Shown piece by piece: positions 27,545 through 36,238 of a stretch of DNA of 64,000 nucleotides. The position numbers and the translations under genes are program-made. Origin of the DNA: Komagataeibacter saccharivorans (GTDB taxonomy: Bacteria; Pseudomonadota; Alphaproteobacteria; Acetobacterales; Acetobacteraceae). The notes beneath the pieces are model-generated. The model saw only the letters and a program-made list of their open reading frames with translations, had not been told where the DNA came from and did no database searches. How positions within the stretch are numbered: position 1 is the stretch's first letter; the number at the start of each line of letters is the position of its first letter. The stretch covers positions 173,645 to 237,644 of the forward strand of contig NZ_NKTY01000002.1 in NCBI RefSeq assembly GCF_003207825.1. Direction: 5' to 3'.

Positions 27545-28759
27545 TCAGGCCAGGCACATCAGCACATGCCGACGGATTGTTGTTTCCTCATCGGTGGGAA
27601 TGACCCGCACCTCCACAGCACTGTCGGGCGTGCTGATGATGTCCCGATGCGCGGCATTGGCCTGCGCATCAAGGCGGATACCCGCCCATTCCAGCCGCGC
27701 GCAGATCGCAGCGCGGATAATTGCGTCATTTTCCCCGATGCCGGCGGTGAACACCAGCCCGTCCAGTCCCTGCAGCGCGGCCATCATGGCGCCTGCTTCC
27801 TGGGCGAAGCGGTAGGTGAACAGGTCCAGCGCCTGCGTCACTTCCGGGCTGATCGCCGCACGTGCGTGCAGGTCGCGCATATCGGCGGATACACCCGAAA
27901 CACCCAGCAGGCCGGAGCGATGATAGAGAATGTTCTCGATTTCCGCCGCGCCCAGCCCTTCCTCGCGCAGCATGTACAGGATCACGCCGGGGTCCAGATG
28001 GCCGCAGCGCGTGCCCATCACCAGCCCGTCCAGCACTGAAAAGCCCATGGTCGTGTCCACGCTGCGGCCGCCGCGCATGGCGCACAGGCTGCCGCCACTG
28101 CCGATATGGGCCACAATGGCCCGCCCTTCCGACAGGCGCGGCGCGCAGTCATGCAGGGCCGATGCGATATATTCATAGGACAGCCCATGGAATCCGTACC
28201 GGCGCACCCCGCGCGCGGCATATTCGCGGGGCAGGGCCTGCGCCTGCGCCACGGCGGGCATGGTGTGATGGAAACCGGTATCGAAACACGCGACCTGCGG
28301 CAGGTCGGGTTTCTGCGCCAGCAGGGCGCGGATCGGGGCCAGACTGCCGGGCTGGTGCAGGGGGGCGAAGGGGGTCAGGGCCGTGAGCCGGTCCAGTATG
28401 TCGGGCGTGATCCGCACGGGGGCGATGAATTCCGGCCCGCCATGCACGACGCGGTGGCCGACCGCCATAAGATCTACATCCCCAAGCTGCCTGCCGACCC
28501 AGTCCATAAGGGTGGCCATGGGGCCGTGATGGGCATCGTCGCCCGCCTGTCCGGTCGTGGCGGGGTCCCAGCGTTCGTCCACCAGCGTATGGCCGCTGGC
28601 ATCATGGGCGATGAAATGGGGGTGGGTGCCGATGCCTTCCAGTTCGCCCGATGCAATGCGGTGGCTGGGCGCTGTAGCCCCCTCGCCCTTTTCTATGGAA
28701 AACAGGGCAAACTTCAGGCTGGACGATCCTGCGTTCAGCGCCAGTACAGCGCGTGTCAT
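27545..28759 (-). CDS. ackA: Acetate kinase
   Basis: AckA interconverts acetyl phosphate plus ADP with acetate plus ATP. The 404-residue ASKHA-fold protein begins VLALNAGSSSLKFALF, a family signature, and has the second signature GFHGLSYEYIA, plus AHIGSGGSLCAM and FTAGIGEND. It is first in the ackA-xfp pair, so phosphoketolase-derived acetyl phosphate is the likely substrate; no pta gene is present. The upstream 300-base gap carries a palindrome near 28800. Confidence 0.97.
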   Translation of the reverse strand: MTRAVLALNAGSSSLKFALFSIEKGEGATAPSHRIASGELEGIGTHPHFIAHDASGHTLVDERWDPATTGQAGDDAHHGPMATLMDWVGRQLGDVDLMAVGHRVVHGGPEFIAPVRITPDILDRLTALTPFAPLHQPGSLAPIRALLAQKPDLPQVACFDTGFHHTMPAVAQAQALPREYAARGVRRYGFHGLSYEYIASALHDCAPRLSEGRAIVAHIGSGGSLCAMRGGRSVDTTMGFSVLDGLVMGTRCGHLDPGVILYMLREEGLGAAEIENILYHRSGLLGVSGVSADMRDLHARAAISPEVTQALDLFTYRFAQEAGAMMAALQGLDGLVFTAGIGENDAIIRAAICARLEWAGIRLDAQANAAHRDIISTPDSAVEVRVIPTDEETTIRRHVLMCLA

Positions 28760-29060
28760 GCCTGTCTCCCCTTAATGTCTTTGTCTGGCCTGCGCCATGT
28801 CACGCCGATATGGCGTGTCTGACATTGATGCGAATCAATTGCCTGCATCGCGGGCAGCGTCAAGGAAGGGTGCGTGCTGGCAGATTTCCCCTCAGCACAT
28901 ACGCCCGGAGTGGTGGATCACGCGGCGTATGGTCAGAAAGTATTTTTAAATCAGCGCGTTAAAATATTTCTGCCCCCGCTTTCTTCATGGCTGCCCGCCA
29001 TGTTCCCACGGGCGGCGGGGGCGCGCATATCACATCCGCGTGGCGCAGGACGCGACCGGA
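28760..29060. other. Intergenic region between ackA and hpnG, no gene seen
   Basis: This region separates the start of ackA from the end of the hopanoid cluster and would hold the ackA promoter. CACGCC-GATAT-GGCGTG at about 28800-28816 is a perfect inverted repeat that could be an operator. An AT-rich inverted repeat, AGAAA...TTTTTAA with TTAAAAT...TTTCT, lies at 28935-28971 and may end hopanoid-cluster transcription. No coding sequence is supported. Confidence 0.45.
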
Positions 29061-29741
29061 TCAGCCAAAACGCCGGGCCAGTGCGGCCTGTGCCGCCTTG
29101 CGGGCATGGCCCGCGTCCCGACCGACGCGCATCAGTGCTGGAATCTGCAACGGATCGCACAGGATGCTGCGCGTAAGGGCGCCAACGGCCAGTCGGCCAT
29201 CGGGGCGCAGGGCCACGACGGCGGCAGGCGGCAGGGTGCGGTCCGCCGGGTCGCACACGACGCGCATCACGGCAAAGGGCACCTTGCGCGCGGCGGCCAT
29301 TTCCGCGACCACGCCACTTTCCATATCCAGCGCCACGCAGCCGGTCTGGCGGAACAGGGCGGTCTTGCGCGTCGCGGCGGTGACGATCACGTCGCTATGC
29401 AGCAGGTCGCCGCCAACCACGTCCGCCCGGTCGGCCCCCAGCCATGACAGCAGGGCAGGGGAGGCGGGCAGACGTTCACCATTCACCATCACATTCTGCG
29501 GGATGACAACTGCGCCGGGGTCAAGTGCCGGATCAAGCCCCGCCGCCAGACCAAAGGACAGCAGCGCGTCAACGCCACTTTCCAGCAGGTCCAGCACCAC
29601 CTGCCGCGCGCCGGACAGGGTCGCGCCGCTCAGCCCGAAACGCGCATCGGGCAGGAAGGGACGGATCAGCGAGGCTTCCGCTTCCATTCCCACCACGATC
29701 CCGAGCCGGGAAAAGGGGGACACGGATACAGTATCGGGCAT
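29061..29741 (-). CDS. hpnG: Hopanoid-associated phosphorylase HpnG
   Basis: HpnG is a nucleoside-phosphorylase-like enzyme that removes adenine from adenosylhopane on the way to bacteriohopanetetrol. The 226-residue protein has the PNP/MTAN-type fold pattern: GIVVGMEAEASLI at the start, LLSFGLAAGLDPAL in the middle and the purine/ribose region VALDMESGVVAEMA (Met-Glu-Ser). It closes the hpnA-B-C-D-E-shc-hpnG run, 20 bases after shc. The partner radical SAM enzyme HpnH, which makes adenosylhopane, is not in the window. Confidence 0.9.
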   Translation of the reverse strand: MPDTVSVSPFSRLGIVVGMEAEASLIRPFLPDARFGLSGATLSGARQVVLDLLESGVDALLSFGLAAGLDPALDPGAVVIPQNVMVNGERLPASPALLSWLGADRADVVGGDLLHSDVIVTAATRKTALFRQTGCVALDMESGVVAEMAAARKVPFAVMRVVCDPADRTLPPAAVVALRPDGRLAVGALTRSILCDPLQIPALMRVGRDAGHARKAAQAALARRFG

Positions 29742-29761
29742 GTCTATCGGTTCCCCCGCGC

Positions 29762-31804
29762 TCAGAAGCCGTAGCCGACGCGGCCGCTATTGCTGACTTC
29801 CAGATTGCGGTAGCGCGACAGCGCCATAAGCGGGAAGAACTGGCGATAGCCGTGGTAGCGCAGATAGAACACCTTGGGGAAACCGACGGCGTTATAGGGT
29901 TCTTCCGCCCATTCGCCGTCCTCGCCCTGCGTGCGGCCCAGGAAGGCGATGCCACGGCTTACCGCCGGATCGTCACGCAGGCCCGCCGCCATCATGCCCA
30001 GAACGGCCCATGCGGTCTGTGATGGCAGGCTTTCCTTGTATTCGCCCGGTGCAGCCCCTTCGTAGCTGGCGCAGTCCTCGCCCCAGCCGCCATCGGCGCG
30101 CTGGTGACTGCGCAGCCAGTCGGTCGCGCGGATGATCATCGGGTCATCATGCGCGATCTGCGCCGCGTTCAGCGCGCACAGGACGGACCACGTACCGTAG
30201 ATGTAATTGGTGCCCCAGCGGCCGAACCACGAACCGTCCTTTTCCTGCTCATCCCGCAGGTAGGCGATGCCCCGGTCAATGACCGGCTGGTCCTCCGGGT
30301 GGCCAAGCTGGGCGAGGAAGGAAATGCAGCGCGCCGTCACATCCGCCGTCGGCGGGTCAAGCAGCGCCCCGTGATCGGCAAAGGGAATATGGTTGAGCAG
30401 ATCGAGGTTGTTGTCGATATCGAACGCGCCCCAGCCGCCATTCGTACTCTGCATGCCGATGATCCATTCGCGGGCGCGCTCGATGGCTTCCGTATTGGCG
30501 GGGTCGCCCTCACGGTGCAGCAGCATGCCGACAACGGCGGTGTCATCTACATCGGGGTAATAATCGTTGGCATACTGGAAGGCCCAGCCACCGGGGCGCA
30601 GGTCCGGGCAGTTGACGGCCCAGTCGCCCTTTACGTCCAGAATCTGGCGTTCACGCAGCCACTTGCTGGCGGCGGCCAGTTTTTCCTTCGTCTTTTCCGG
30701 GGCGATGCCGTTGGGGCCGGATGCGGCCTCGATCATGGCATGGCCGGCAAGGCCGGTATCCCAGATGGGGGACACGCAGGGCTGGCAGTAAGTTTCGTCG
30801 CCCTGATTGACCAGCAGGCGCTGCACCGCGTCCCATGCGGTCTTCGCCCGCGGGTCGCTGTCTGGAATGCCCAGCGCGCGGAACATCATGACGGTATTGG
30901 CCATGGCGGGGTAGATGGCCCCAAGCCCGTCCTCGCCGTTCAGGCGGGGTTCGATGAAGTCCACGGCGGCCCTGATGGCCTTGCGGCGTGTCTTTTCGGG
31001 GATCATGCGTTCGACGGGACGCAGCACCACGTCCACATACTTGAACACACGGCCCCATACGGAACGGTACGGCCCGCGAATCCAGTCACGAACCTTGCGC
31101 GGGGGCGTGACGAACAGTTCCTGCACATGGATGTCGCGCGGATTGATCGCGATGGGACGCAGGGCGGCCAGTACCAGCAGGGGCGCGATCACCGTGCGCG
31201 ACCAGTAGGACATGTTCCATACGGAAAACAGGGCCGTGCGCGGCAGCAGCATGATTTCCACCGGCATGGCGGGGGCCGCTTCCCACGGCACTTCGCCAAA
31301 CAGGGCAAGCTGGATGCGGGTGAACACGTTGGTCCGTTCCGCGCCGCCATGATCAAGGATCGCCTGACGGGCGCGCACCATGTGCGGCGCGTTCACGCTG
31401 TCGCCAAGCGCCTTCAGCGCGAAATAGGCCTTGACCGAAGCCGACAGGTCGAACTTGCCGTCCTGATAGAGCGGCCATCCGCCATGATCGCCCTGGATGC
31501 GACGCAGATAGACACCGATGCGCTGTTCCAGCTCCGGATTGATCCGGTCCAGATAGTGTTCCAGCAGCACGTATTCGGCCGGGATGGTGGCGTCGGCTTC
31601 AAGGTCGAAGACCCAGTGCCCGTCATCGGCCTGCCGCCGGCCCAGCGCACCATGGGCGCGGGTTACGGCCTGATCCAGTTCGTCCCGGTCCAGCGGGGCA
31701 TCCGTTGCCGGACGCGGCGTGCGGGCCGGTCCTGCCGCGCGGGAGCGGGTGGACGCGGGCGTCTTCTTGCGGGGAGCGGTGATTGTCTCGGTTCTCTTGG
31801 CCAT
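29762..31804 (-). CDS. shc: Squalene-hopene cyclase
   Basis: Shc (HpnF) folds squalene into hopene/hopanol in one membrane-bound reaction. The 680-residue protein has the catalytic acid motif DVDDT at residues 418-422 and several QW repeats (for example QGDHGGWPLY, QSTNGGWGAFD, QRADGGWGED, QGEDGEWAEE). The segment VEIMLLPRTALFSVWNMSYWSR lines the substrate channel in relatives. An unusual Lys/Arg/Pro-rich N-terminal tail of about 35 residues precedes the first helix. It lies between hpnE and hpnG. Confidence 0.97.
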   Translation of the reverse strand: MAKRTETITAPRKKTPASTRSRAAGPARTPRPATDAPLDRDELDQAVTRAHGALGRRQADDGHWVFDLEADATIPAEYVLLEHYLDRINPELEQRIGVYLRRIQGDHGGWPLYQDGKFDLSASVKAYFALKALGDSVNAPHMVRARQAILDHGGAERTNVFTRIQLALFGEVPWEAAPAMPVEIMLLPRTALFSVWNMSYWSRTVIAPLLVLAALRPIAINPRDIHVQELFVTPPRKVRDWIRGPYRSVWGRVFKYVDVVLRPVERMIPEKTRRKAIRAAVDFIEPRLNGEDGLGAIYPAMANTVMMFRALGIPDSDPRAKTAWDAVQRLLVNQGDETYCQPCVSPIWDTGLAGHAMIEAASGPNGIAPEKTKEKLAAASKWLRERQILDVKGDWAVNCPDLRPGGWAFQYANDYYPDVDDTAVVGMLLHREGDPANTEAIERAREWIIGMQSTNGGWGAFDIDNNLDLLNHIPFADHGALLDPPTADVTARCISFLAQLGHPEDQPVIDRGIAYLRDEQEKDGSWFGRWGTNYIYGTWSVLCALNAAQIAHDDPMIIRATDWLRSHQRADGGWGEDCASYEGAAPGEYKESLPSQTAWAVLGMMAAGLRDDPAVSRGIAFLGRTQGEDGEWAEEPYNAVGFPKVFYLRYHGYRQFFPLMALSRYRNLEVSNSGRVGYGF

Positions 31805-31859
31805 TATTCCACGTTCCCCGTGTCATGACGGGGGCCTATTCCAAATCCGTACATCATGT

Positions 31860-33173
31860 TCATTCCGGTCGGCCCGGTGTGCCCCTGCGGGCATGGACAG
31901 CCTTCGCCGCCGCGGCACCTGACCTGATCGCACCTTCAATAGTGGCGGGCAATCCCGTTGCCGTCCAGTCTCCTGCCAGCAGCAGGTTGGCCGCCATGGT
32001 CCGCGTGCCCGGTCGCAGGCGGTCCTGCGCGGGGGTGGCGGCAAAGGTCGCGCGCTTTTCGCGCACGATGCGCAGCGGCGGCATGGCGACGGGCAGCGGG
32101 GCCGTGGCGGCGGGGTCGATCGCGGCGCGCACTTCGTTCCAGATCAGGGCCGCGAGTTCATCCGTATCGCGCCCGTCATAGCGGTTGGCGGCGCTGACCG
32201 TGACCGACAGGATACGGTCCTTGACGAAGACCCATTCGCTGATTCCGCCCACAACCCCGATGAAGCGGGCCTGCGCCAGCCCGCCCGTCAGGGTTGGTGC
32301 GGCGGGGAGCAGGAAATGCACGTTCAGGATCGACTCGAACGCATCCGGGGCGCTGAAACCGGGCAGTTGCGCGGCCAGCAGTCCCGATGCCACGGGGGCG
32401 GGCACCGCCATGATGACCGTATCGCGTTCGCCGATGGCCACCTGTTCGTCACCCAGCCGCAGGGCGGTGACGGTGGCGCCATCCATTTCCACCGCGCTGA
32501 CGCGGCTGCCCGTGCGTACCGTCGCCTTCAGCACCGACAGATGGGCAAGGGCTGGGTCCACGAAACTTTCGGACAGGCCCTGCTCGGGAAAGCGGGGCAG
32601 GCAGTTGCGTCCGCCGCGGGCAAGGCTTTCCTTCACCACGGCCCCCAGCAGTGCCGCGCTGCCGGTATCGGGCATGGTGTTGAGCACGGATATGGCGAAG
32701 GGTTCGAGCAGCCGCCGCGACAGGCTGCCCGGTTGCAGGCAGTCGCTCACCACCATATCCGGCGTGGCGTCCATGAGGGCCAGCAGCCCGCGCAGTTCCG
32801 CAAGCCGCATGCCCGGCACGCGCCTGCGGCGTGAAAGCACCCACAGCGGCACCCGCCCGCGTGAAAGGTCCAGCGTCCAGCGCAGCCGTTCGGCCAGATC
32901 CACGAAGGGGAAGACCGGGCGGCCGGGGCCGACCAGTGTCTTCTGCGCGCCGATCAGGCCAAGATAGCGGTAGACCGCCGGGTTGCCCGACAGCAGGAGA
33001 TGGTTGCCATTATCGATCCGGCAGCCCAGATGCCGGTCCAGATAGGACCGCGCCCGACCGCCACAGGCCGGACCGGCTTCATAGACCGTAACGCGTTCGC
33101 TGCCGCCCGCCAGTTCCACCGCCGCCGACAGCCCGGCCAGCCCGCCACCGATGATATGGACATGTCCGCTCAT
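31860..33173 (-). CDS. hpnE: Hydroxysqualene dehydroxylase HpnE
   Basis: HpnE is the flavoprotein that reduces hydroxysqualene to squalene, the third step of the bacterial squalene route. The 437-residue amine-oxidase-fold protein begins VHIIGGGLAGLSAAVELAGG (FAD-binding GxGxxG) and has YEAGPACGGRARSY next, as in phytoene desaturase relatives. The C-terminal FAD contact LLLAGDWTATGLPATIEGAI is present. It starts three bases after the hpnD stop, indicating one transcript with hpnC and hpnD. Confidence 0.93.
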   Translation of the reverse strand: MSGHVHIIGGGLAGLSAAVELAGGSERVTVYEAGPACGGRARSYLDRHLGCRIDNGNHLLLSGNPAVYRYLGLIGAQKTLVGPGRPVFPFVDLAERLRWTLDLSRGRVPLWVLSRRRRVPGMRLAELRGLLALMDATPDMVVSDCLQPGSLSRRLLEPFAISVLNTMPDTGSAALLGAVVKESLARGGRNCLPRFPEQGLSESFVDPALAHLSVLKATVRTGSRVSAVEMDGATVTALRLGDEQVAIGERDTVIMAVPAPVASGLLAAQLPGFSAPDAFESILNVHFLLPAAPTLTGGLAQARFIGVVGGISEWVFVKDRILSVTVSAANRYDGRDTDELAALIWNEVRAAIDPAATAPLPVAMPPLRIVREKRATFAATPAQDRLRPGTRTMAANLLLAGDWTATGLPATIEGAIRSGAAAAKAVHARRGTPGRPE

Positions 33174-33176
33174 GTG

Positions 33177-34058
33177 TCAGCTTACCAGCGCGCGCAGGGC
33201 GATCAGCACCTTGCGGGGGCGGGAAAGGGAGACCCGGCGTTCGGGCGTGCCCCAGCCCTGACGTTCCTGCGCGCTGAGGATGGCGGCATAGGTCGCCCCC
33301 ATCAGGCGGGCCGGGCGCATGGCCGTATGGTCGCACCGGCGCATGGCGGCGGCGGCGGCACGGAAATGGTCATGCGCGCGCCCTGCCAGAATACGCCCGA
33401 CCTGTTCCAGCGCCGGGGCATGGACCACGGCGGCGGGTTCGGGCGCAATCCCGAAGCGTTCCAGCAGTTCGCGCGGCAGGTACAGGCGGCCAAGGCGGGC
33501 ATCTTCCGCCACGTCGCGCAGGATGTTCGTGATCTGCAGGGCGCGGCCCAGATGGTGGGCAACCTTGTCCGCCTCGGCGGAGGAATCACCAAACACCCGC
33601 ACCGAAAGCCGCCCCACGGCGGAGGCCACCCGGTCGCAATACAGGTCGAACGTGGCTTCATCCGGGGCGATGACAGGGCCGCGGGCATCCATTTCCATGC
33701 CGTCGATCACGGCGGCGAAGTCGTCCTGCCGCAGGTCGAAGCGGCGGATGGTGGCCAGCAGGACACGGTCGATGCCGTCGCGTGCCTCACCGGCGTAAAG
33801 CCGGGCAATGCGCGCGCGCCATTCTTCCAGCCTGCGGCATTTGTCTTCCGCCTCGCCCGCGTCATCCGCCACGTCATCGACCAGACGGCAGAAGGCATAG
33901 ACCGCGTACATCCCATACCGCCGGTCAGGTGGCAGGATGCGCATTCCCTTGCCAAAGGACGTACCCGACTGCACCACGACCCGCTCAACCGCTGCCAGGT
34001 CGGCGGGATCGCAGCCCAGTGCCGGGGCTTCATCATGTCGCGCGCGCAAAAAACCCAT
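33177..34058 (-). CDS. hpnD: Presqualene diphosphate synthase HpnD
   Basis: HpnD condenses two farnesyl diphosphates into presqualene diphosphate. The 293-residue class I prenyl synthase has the first aspartate-rich motif in FCRLVDDVADDAG and the second in LQITNILRDVAEDARLGRLYLP, the trans-isoprenyl synthase signature. FGKGMRILPPDRRYGMYAVYA is also typical. It follows hpnC by 80 bases and precedes hpnE by three. Confidence 0.94.
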   Translation of the reverse strand: MGFLRARHDEAPALGCDPADLAAVERVVVQSGTSFGKGMRILPPDRRYGMYAVYAFCRLVDDVADDAGEAEDKCRRLEEWRARIARLYAGEARDGIDRVLLATIRRFDLRQDDFAAVIDGMEMDARGPVIAPDEATFDLYCDRVASAVGRLSVRVFGDSSAEADKVAHHLGRALQITNILRDVAEDARLGRLYLPRELLERFGIAPEPAAVVHAPALEQVGRILAGRAHDHFRAAAAAMRRCDHTAMRPARLMGATYAAILSAQERQGWGTPERRVSLSRPRKVLIALRALVS

Positions 34059-34138
34059 TCCCGCGTGTTCCGTTCACTTACCAGTTACAGTCCGCCCGTT
34101 CTTAGCGGTAATCACGACCAAGGACAAAACCCGCCCTG

Positions 34139-35002
34139 TCAGAGCAGCGTGCGTGTGGCGCGGGCAAGGGCCAGCAGCACATCCCCGCGTGACAGCTTGA
34201 CCCGCCCCGCGATGGGGTCTTCCGCCCGCAGCCGCGCCGCCAGACGTTTTGAAAGTCCGACGATGACCGCTGCTTCCATGCGCATGCGCCGGTCGCGGAT
34301 CAGGCCGGGCAGGGTGGCCGCCTGCCGGTTGAGCATGTCCACCCGGTCCAGCAGCGCATCGAACACCAGCCGCAGGCCGGGCACGGTATGGGTGCGGCGC
34401 AGGTCATCCACCTGCACGCCCTCACGTTCCAGCCACGGGCGGGGCAGGTAGCAGCGGTCAAGGTTGCGCAGGTCGTCCGCGCAGTCCTGCAGGTGGTTAA
34501 GAACCTGCAACGCCGTGCACAGCGCATCGGACGGGCCGAATGTGCGCGGGTTCTCGCCATGCAGTTCCAGCAGGAACCGGCCCACGGGATTGGCGGAATA
34601 GCGGCAGTATTCCTCCAGCTCCTCCCACGAATCATAACGGTTCTTGACCGCATCCTGACGGAAGGCAACGATCAGGTCCGTTGCTGTGGCGGGGGAAACG
34701 CCGGTCTGCCGCAGCGTGCGGCCCACGCGCACCGCCGTCTGCGCATCGCGGCGCTGGGGGGCCTGCCTGCGGCCCATCACCACGTCCTCCATGGCGTTGA
34801 GGCGGGCGATCTTGGCTTGTGCGTCCAGCCGGTCGGTATCGACGATATCGTCGATCACCCGGGCGAAATCGTAATAGGCATGGACATGCGGGCGCAGCCT
34901 GCGGCTTATCAGCAGGGATCCTACGGGAAAGTTCTCGTCCCCGGCGTCCTTGCCCGACGAGACATCCTCGCTGCCCCACACGCTCCGCTCATCAGTGTTC
35001 AC
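34139..35002 (-). CDS. hpnC: Hydroxysqualene synthase HpnC
   Basis: HpnC converts presqualene diphosphate to hydroxysqualene. The 287-residue protein belongs to the squalene/phytoene synthase fold, with FARVIDDIVDTD as the first Asp motif and LNHLQDCADDLRNLDRCYLP as the second. GDENFPVGSLLISRRLRPHV near the start is typical of HpnC. Its ATG overlaps the hpnB stop by four bases (34999-35002). Confidence 0.94.
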   Translation of the reverse strand: MNTDERSVWGSEDVSSGKDAGDENFPVGSLLISRRLRPHVHAYYDFARVIDDIVDTDRLDAQAKIARLNAMEDVVMGRRQAPQRRDAQTAVRVGRTLRQTGVSPATATDLIVAFRQDAVKNRYDSWEELEEYCRYSANPVGRFLLELHGENPRTFGPSDALCTALQVLNHLQDCADDLRNLDRCYLPRPWLEREGVQVDDLRRTHTVPGLRLVFDALLDRVDMLNRQAATLPGLIRDRRMRMEAAVIVGLSKRLAARLRAEDPIAGRVKLSRGDVLLALARATRTLL

Positions 35003-36228
35003 CCTACGTCATCCCCCATGGTGTGATTTATTACGGTTGCGGCACCCTTGGCGCCATTATGTGTCGAGATTGCGCCATCGGGATCGGTATAGGCGCGGCT
35101 TTTCCATATCACGCCCCGGCCCCGATGGTGGTCCAGCGCCGAACCGATCGTCGCCAGCGTATAGAACCCCGCGATGACCGGCAGCAACATCGCCCATGCG
35201 GGCGACAGGCTGAAACGGCGCAGCGTGGGCGTGTAGGATGCCATGGACATGACCCACGCCCCCGCCCCCAGCAGGCAGGGCAGACCATGGGTGAACAGGG
35301 CAAGCTGCATCGGAATGACCCATACAAGCACCATGCCGATCACGGTGGCCAGCAGCAGCAGGGGCGAATAGTCAAGCTGCACATACGCCGTGCGCGCCAC
35401 CATGCGCCAGATGTCGATCGGGCGGGGATAGGGGCGGATCGAGCGGGCAAGACAGCTATGCCCCAGATAGATTCTGCCGCCGCTGTGCTTCACATGCGCG
35501 GCCAGCGTGCAGTCATCGATCAGCGCGCCGCGCAGGCTCTCGATCCCGCCGATGCGCGCCAGCGCCGACCACCGCACCAGCACCGTGCCGCCAGCAGCCC
35601 CCGCCACCCGGCTGCGTGGGTTGTTCACGCGCGCGAAGGGGTAGAGCAGGGTGAAGAAGAACACGAAGGCCGGGACCAGCATGCGTTCGGCCTGACTGGC
35701 GCAGTTCAGTTCCACCATCTCGGATACCTGATCCAGATGGTCCGCCTGCGCCTTGGCCACCAGTGTCGAGACATGGCGTGGATCGTGGGTGATATCCGCA
35801 TCGGTCAGCAGCACGAAACCGCTGGAATCGGGCACCAGTTCGCGCGCGCGGGTCACGCCCTGCGATACCGCCCACAGCTTGCCGCTCCATCCCGGGGGGC
35901 GGGTCCGGCCCGTAACCACTGTCAGCCGTCGCTGCGGGTCCGGCACGCCGCGCGCCAGCCTGCCGGTGCCATCGGTGCTGTTGTCATCCACTACAATGAC
36001 ATGAAGCGGGCCGGGATAATCCTGCGCCAGCAGCGAACGCACGCACTCCACCACGGACGGGGCTTCGTCCCGCGCGGGGACCACCACGCAGACTTCGGGG
36101 CAGTCCGCAGCCCGGAGCGGCGTGCGCAGGGGGGCGAGTACCGGCCCCGCCTGCCAGAAACGCCCATGGCAGAAAATCAGTCCCAGCCAGATGACAAGGC
36201 TCAGGACGGCAAGGGGAAGCAGCAGCAT
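34999..36228 (-). CDS. hpnB: Hopanoid-associated glycosyltransferase HpnB
   Basis: A 409-residue GT2 membrane glycosyltransferase of the HpnB type. An N-terminal membrane anchor (LLLPLAVLSLVIWLGLIF) precedes the GT-A domain with VCVVVPARDEAPSVVECV and VIVVDDNSTDGTG; FVLLTDADITHDP carries the metal-binding Asp pair. Three or more hydrophobic segments close the C-terminus. The ATG at 36228 is preferred because GAGG lies seven bases upstream, and it begins ten bases after hpnA ends. Its exact role in hopanoid modification is not settled. Confidence 0.9.
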   Translation of the reverse strand: MLLLPLAVLSLVIWLGLIFCHGRFWQAGPVLAPLRTPLRAADCPEVCVVVPARDEAPSVVECVRSLLAQDYPGPLHVIVVDDNSTDGTGRLARGVPDPQRRLTVVTGRTRPPGWSGKLWAVSQGVTRARELVPDSSGFVLLTDADITHDPRHVSTLVAKAQADHLDQVSEMVELNCASQAERMLVPAFVFFFTLLYPFARVNNPRSRVAGAAGGTVLVRWSALARIGGIESLRGALIDDCTLAAHVKHSGGRIYLGHSCLARSIRPYPRPIDIWRMVARTAYVQLDYSPLLLLATVIGMVLVWVIPMQLALFTHGLPCLLGAGAWVMSMASYTPTLRRFSLSPAWAMLLPVIAGFYTLATIGSALDHHRGRGVIWKSRAYTDPDGAISTHNGAKGAATVINHTMGDDVG

Positions 36229-36238
36229 GACGGGAACC

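Noticed and set aside
26060..28039. Long open frame on the plus strand, 659 codons, opposite xfp and ackA
   Set aside because: It is antisense to two well-supported enzymes; its composition is rich in Arg, His, Gln and Gly as expected of a GC-rich shadow frame, and it has no domain.
30104..31828. Long open frame on the plus strand opposite shc
   Set aside because: Antisense to squalene-hopene cyclase, whose motifs are intact; no recognisable domain.
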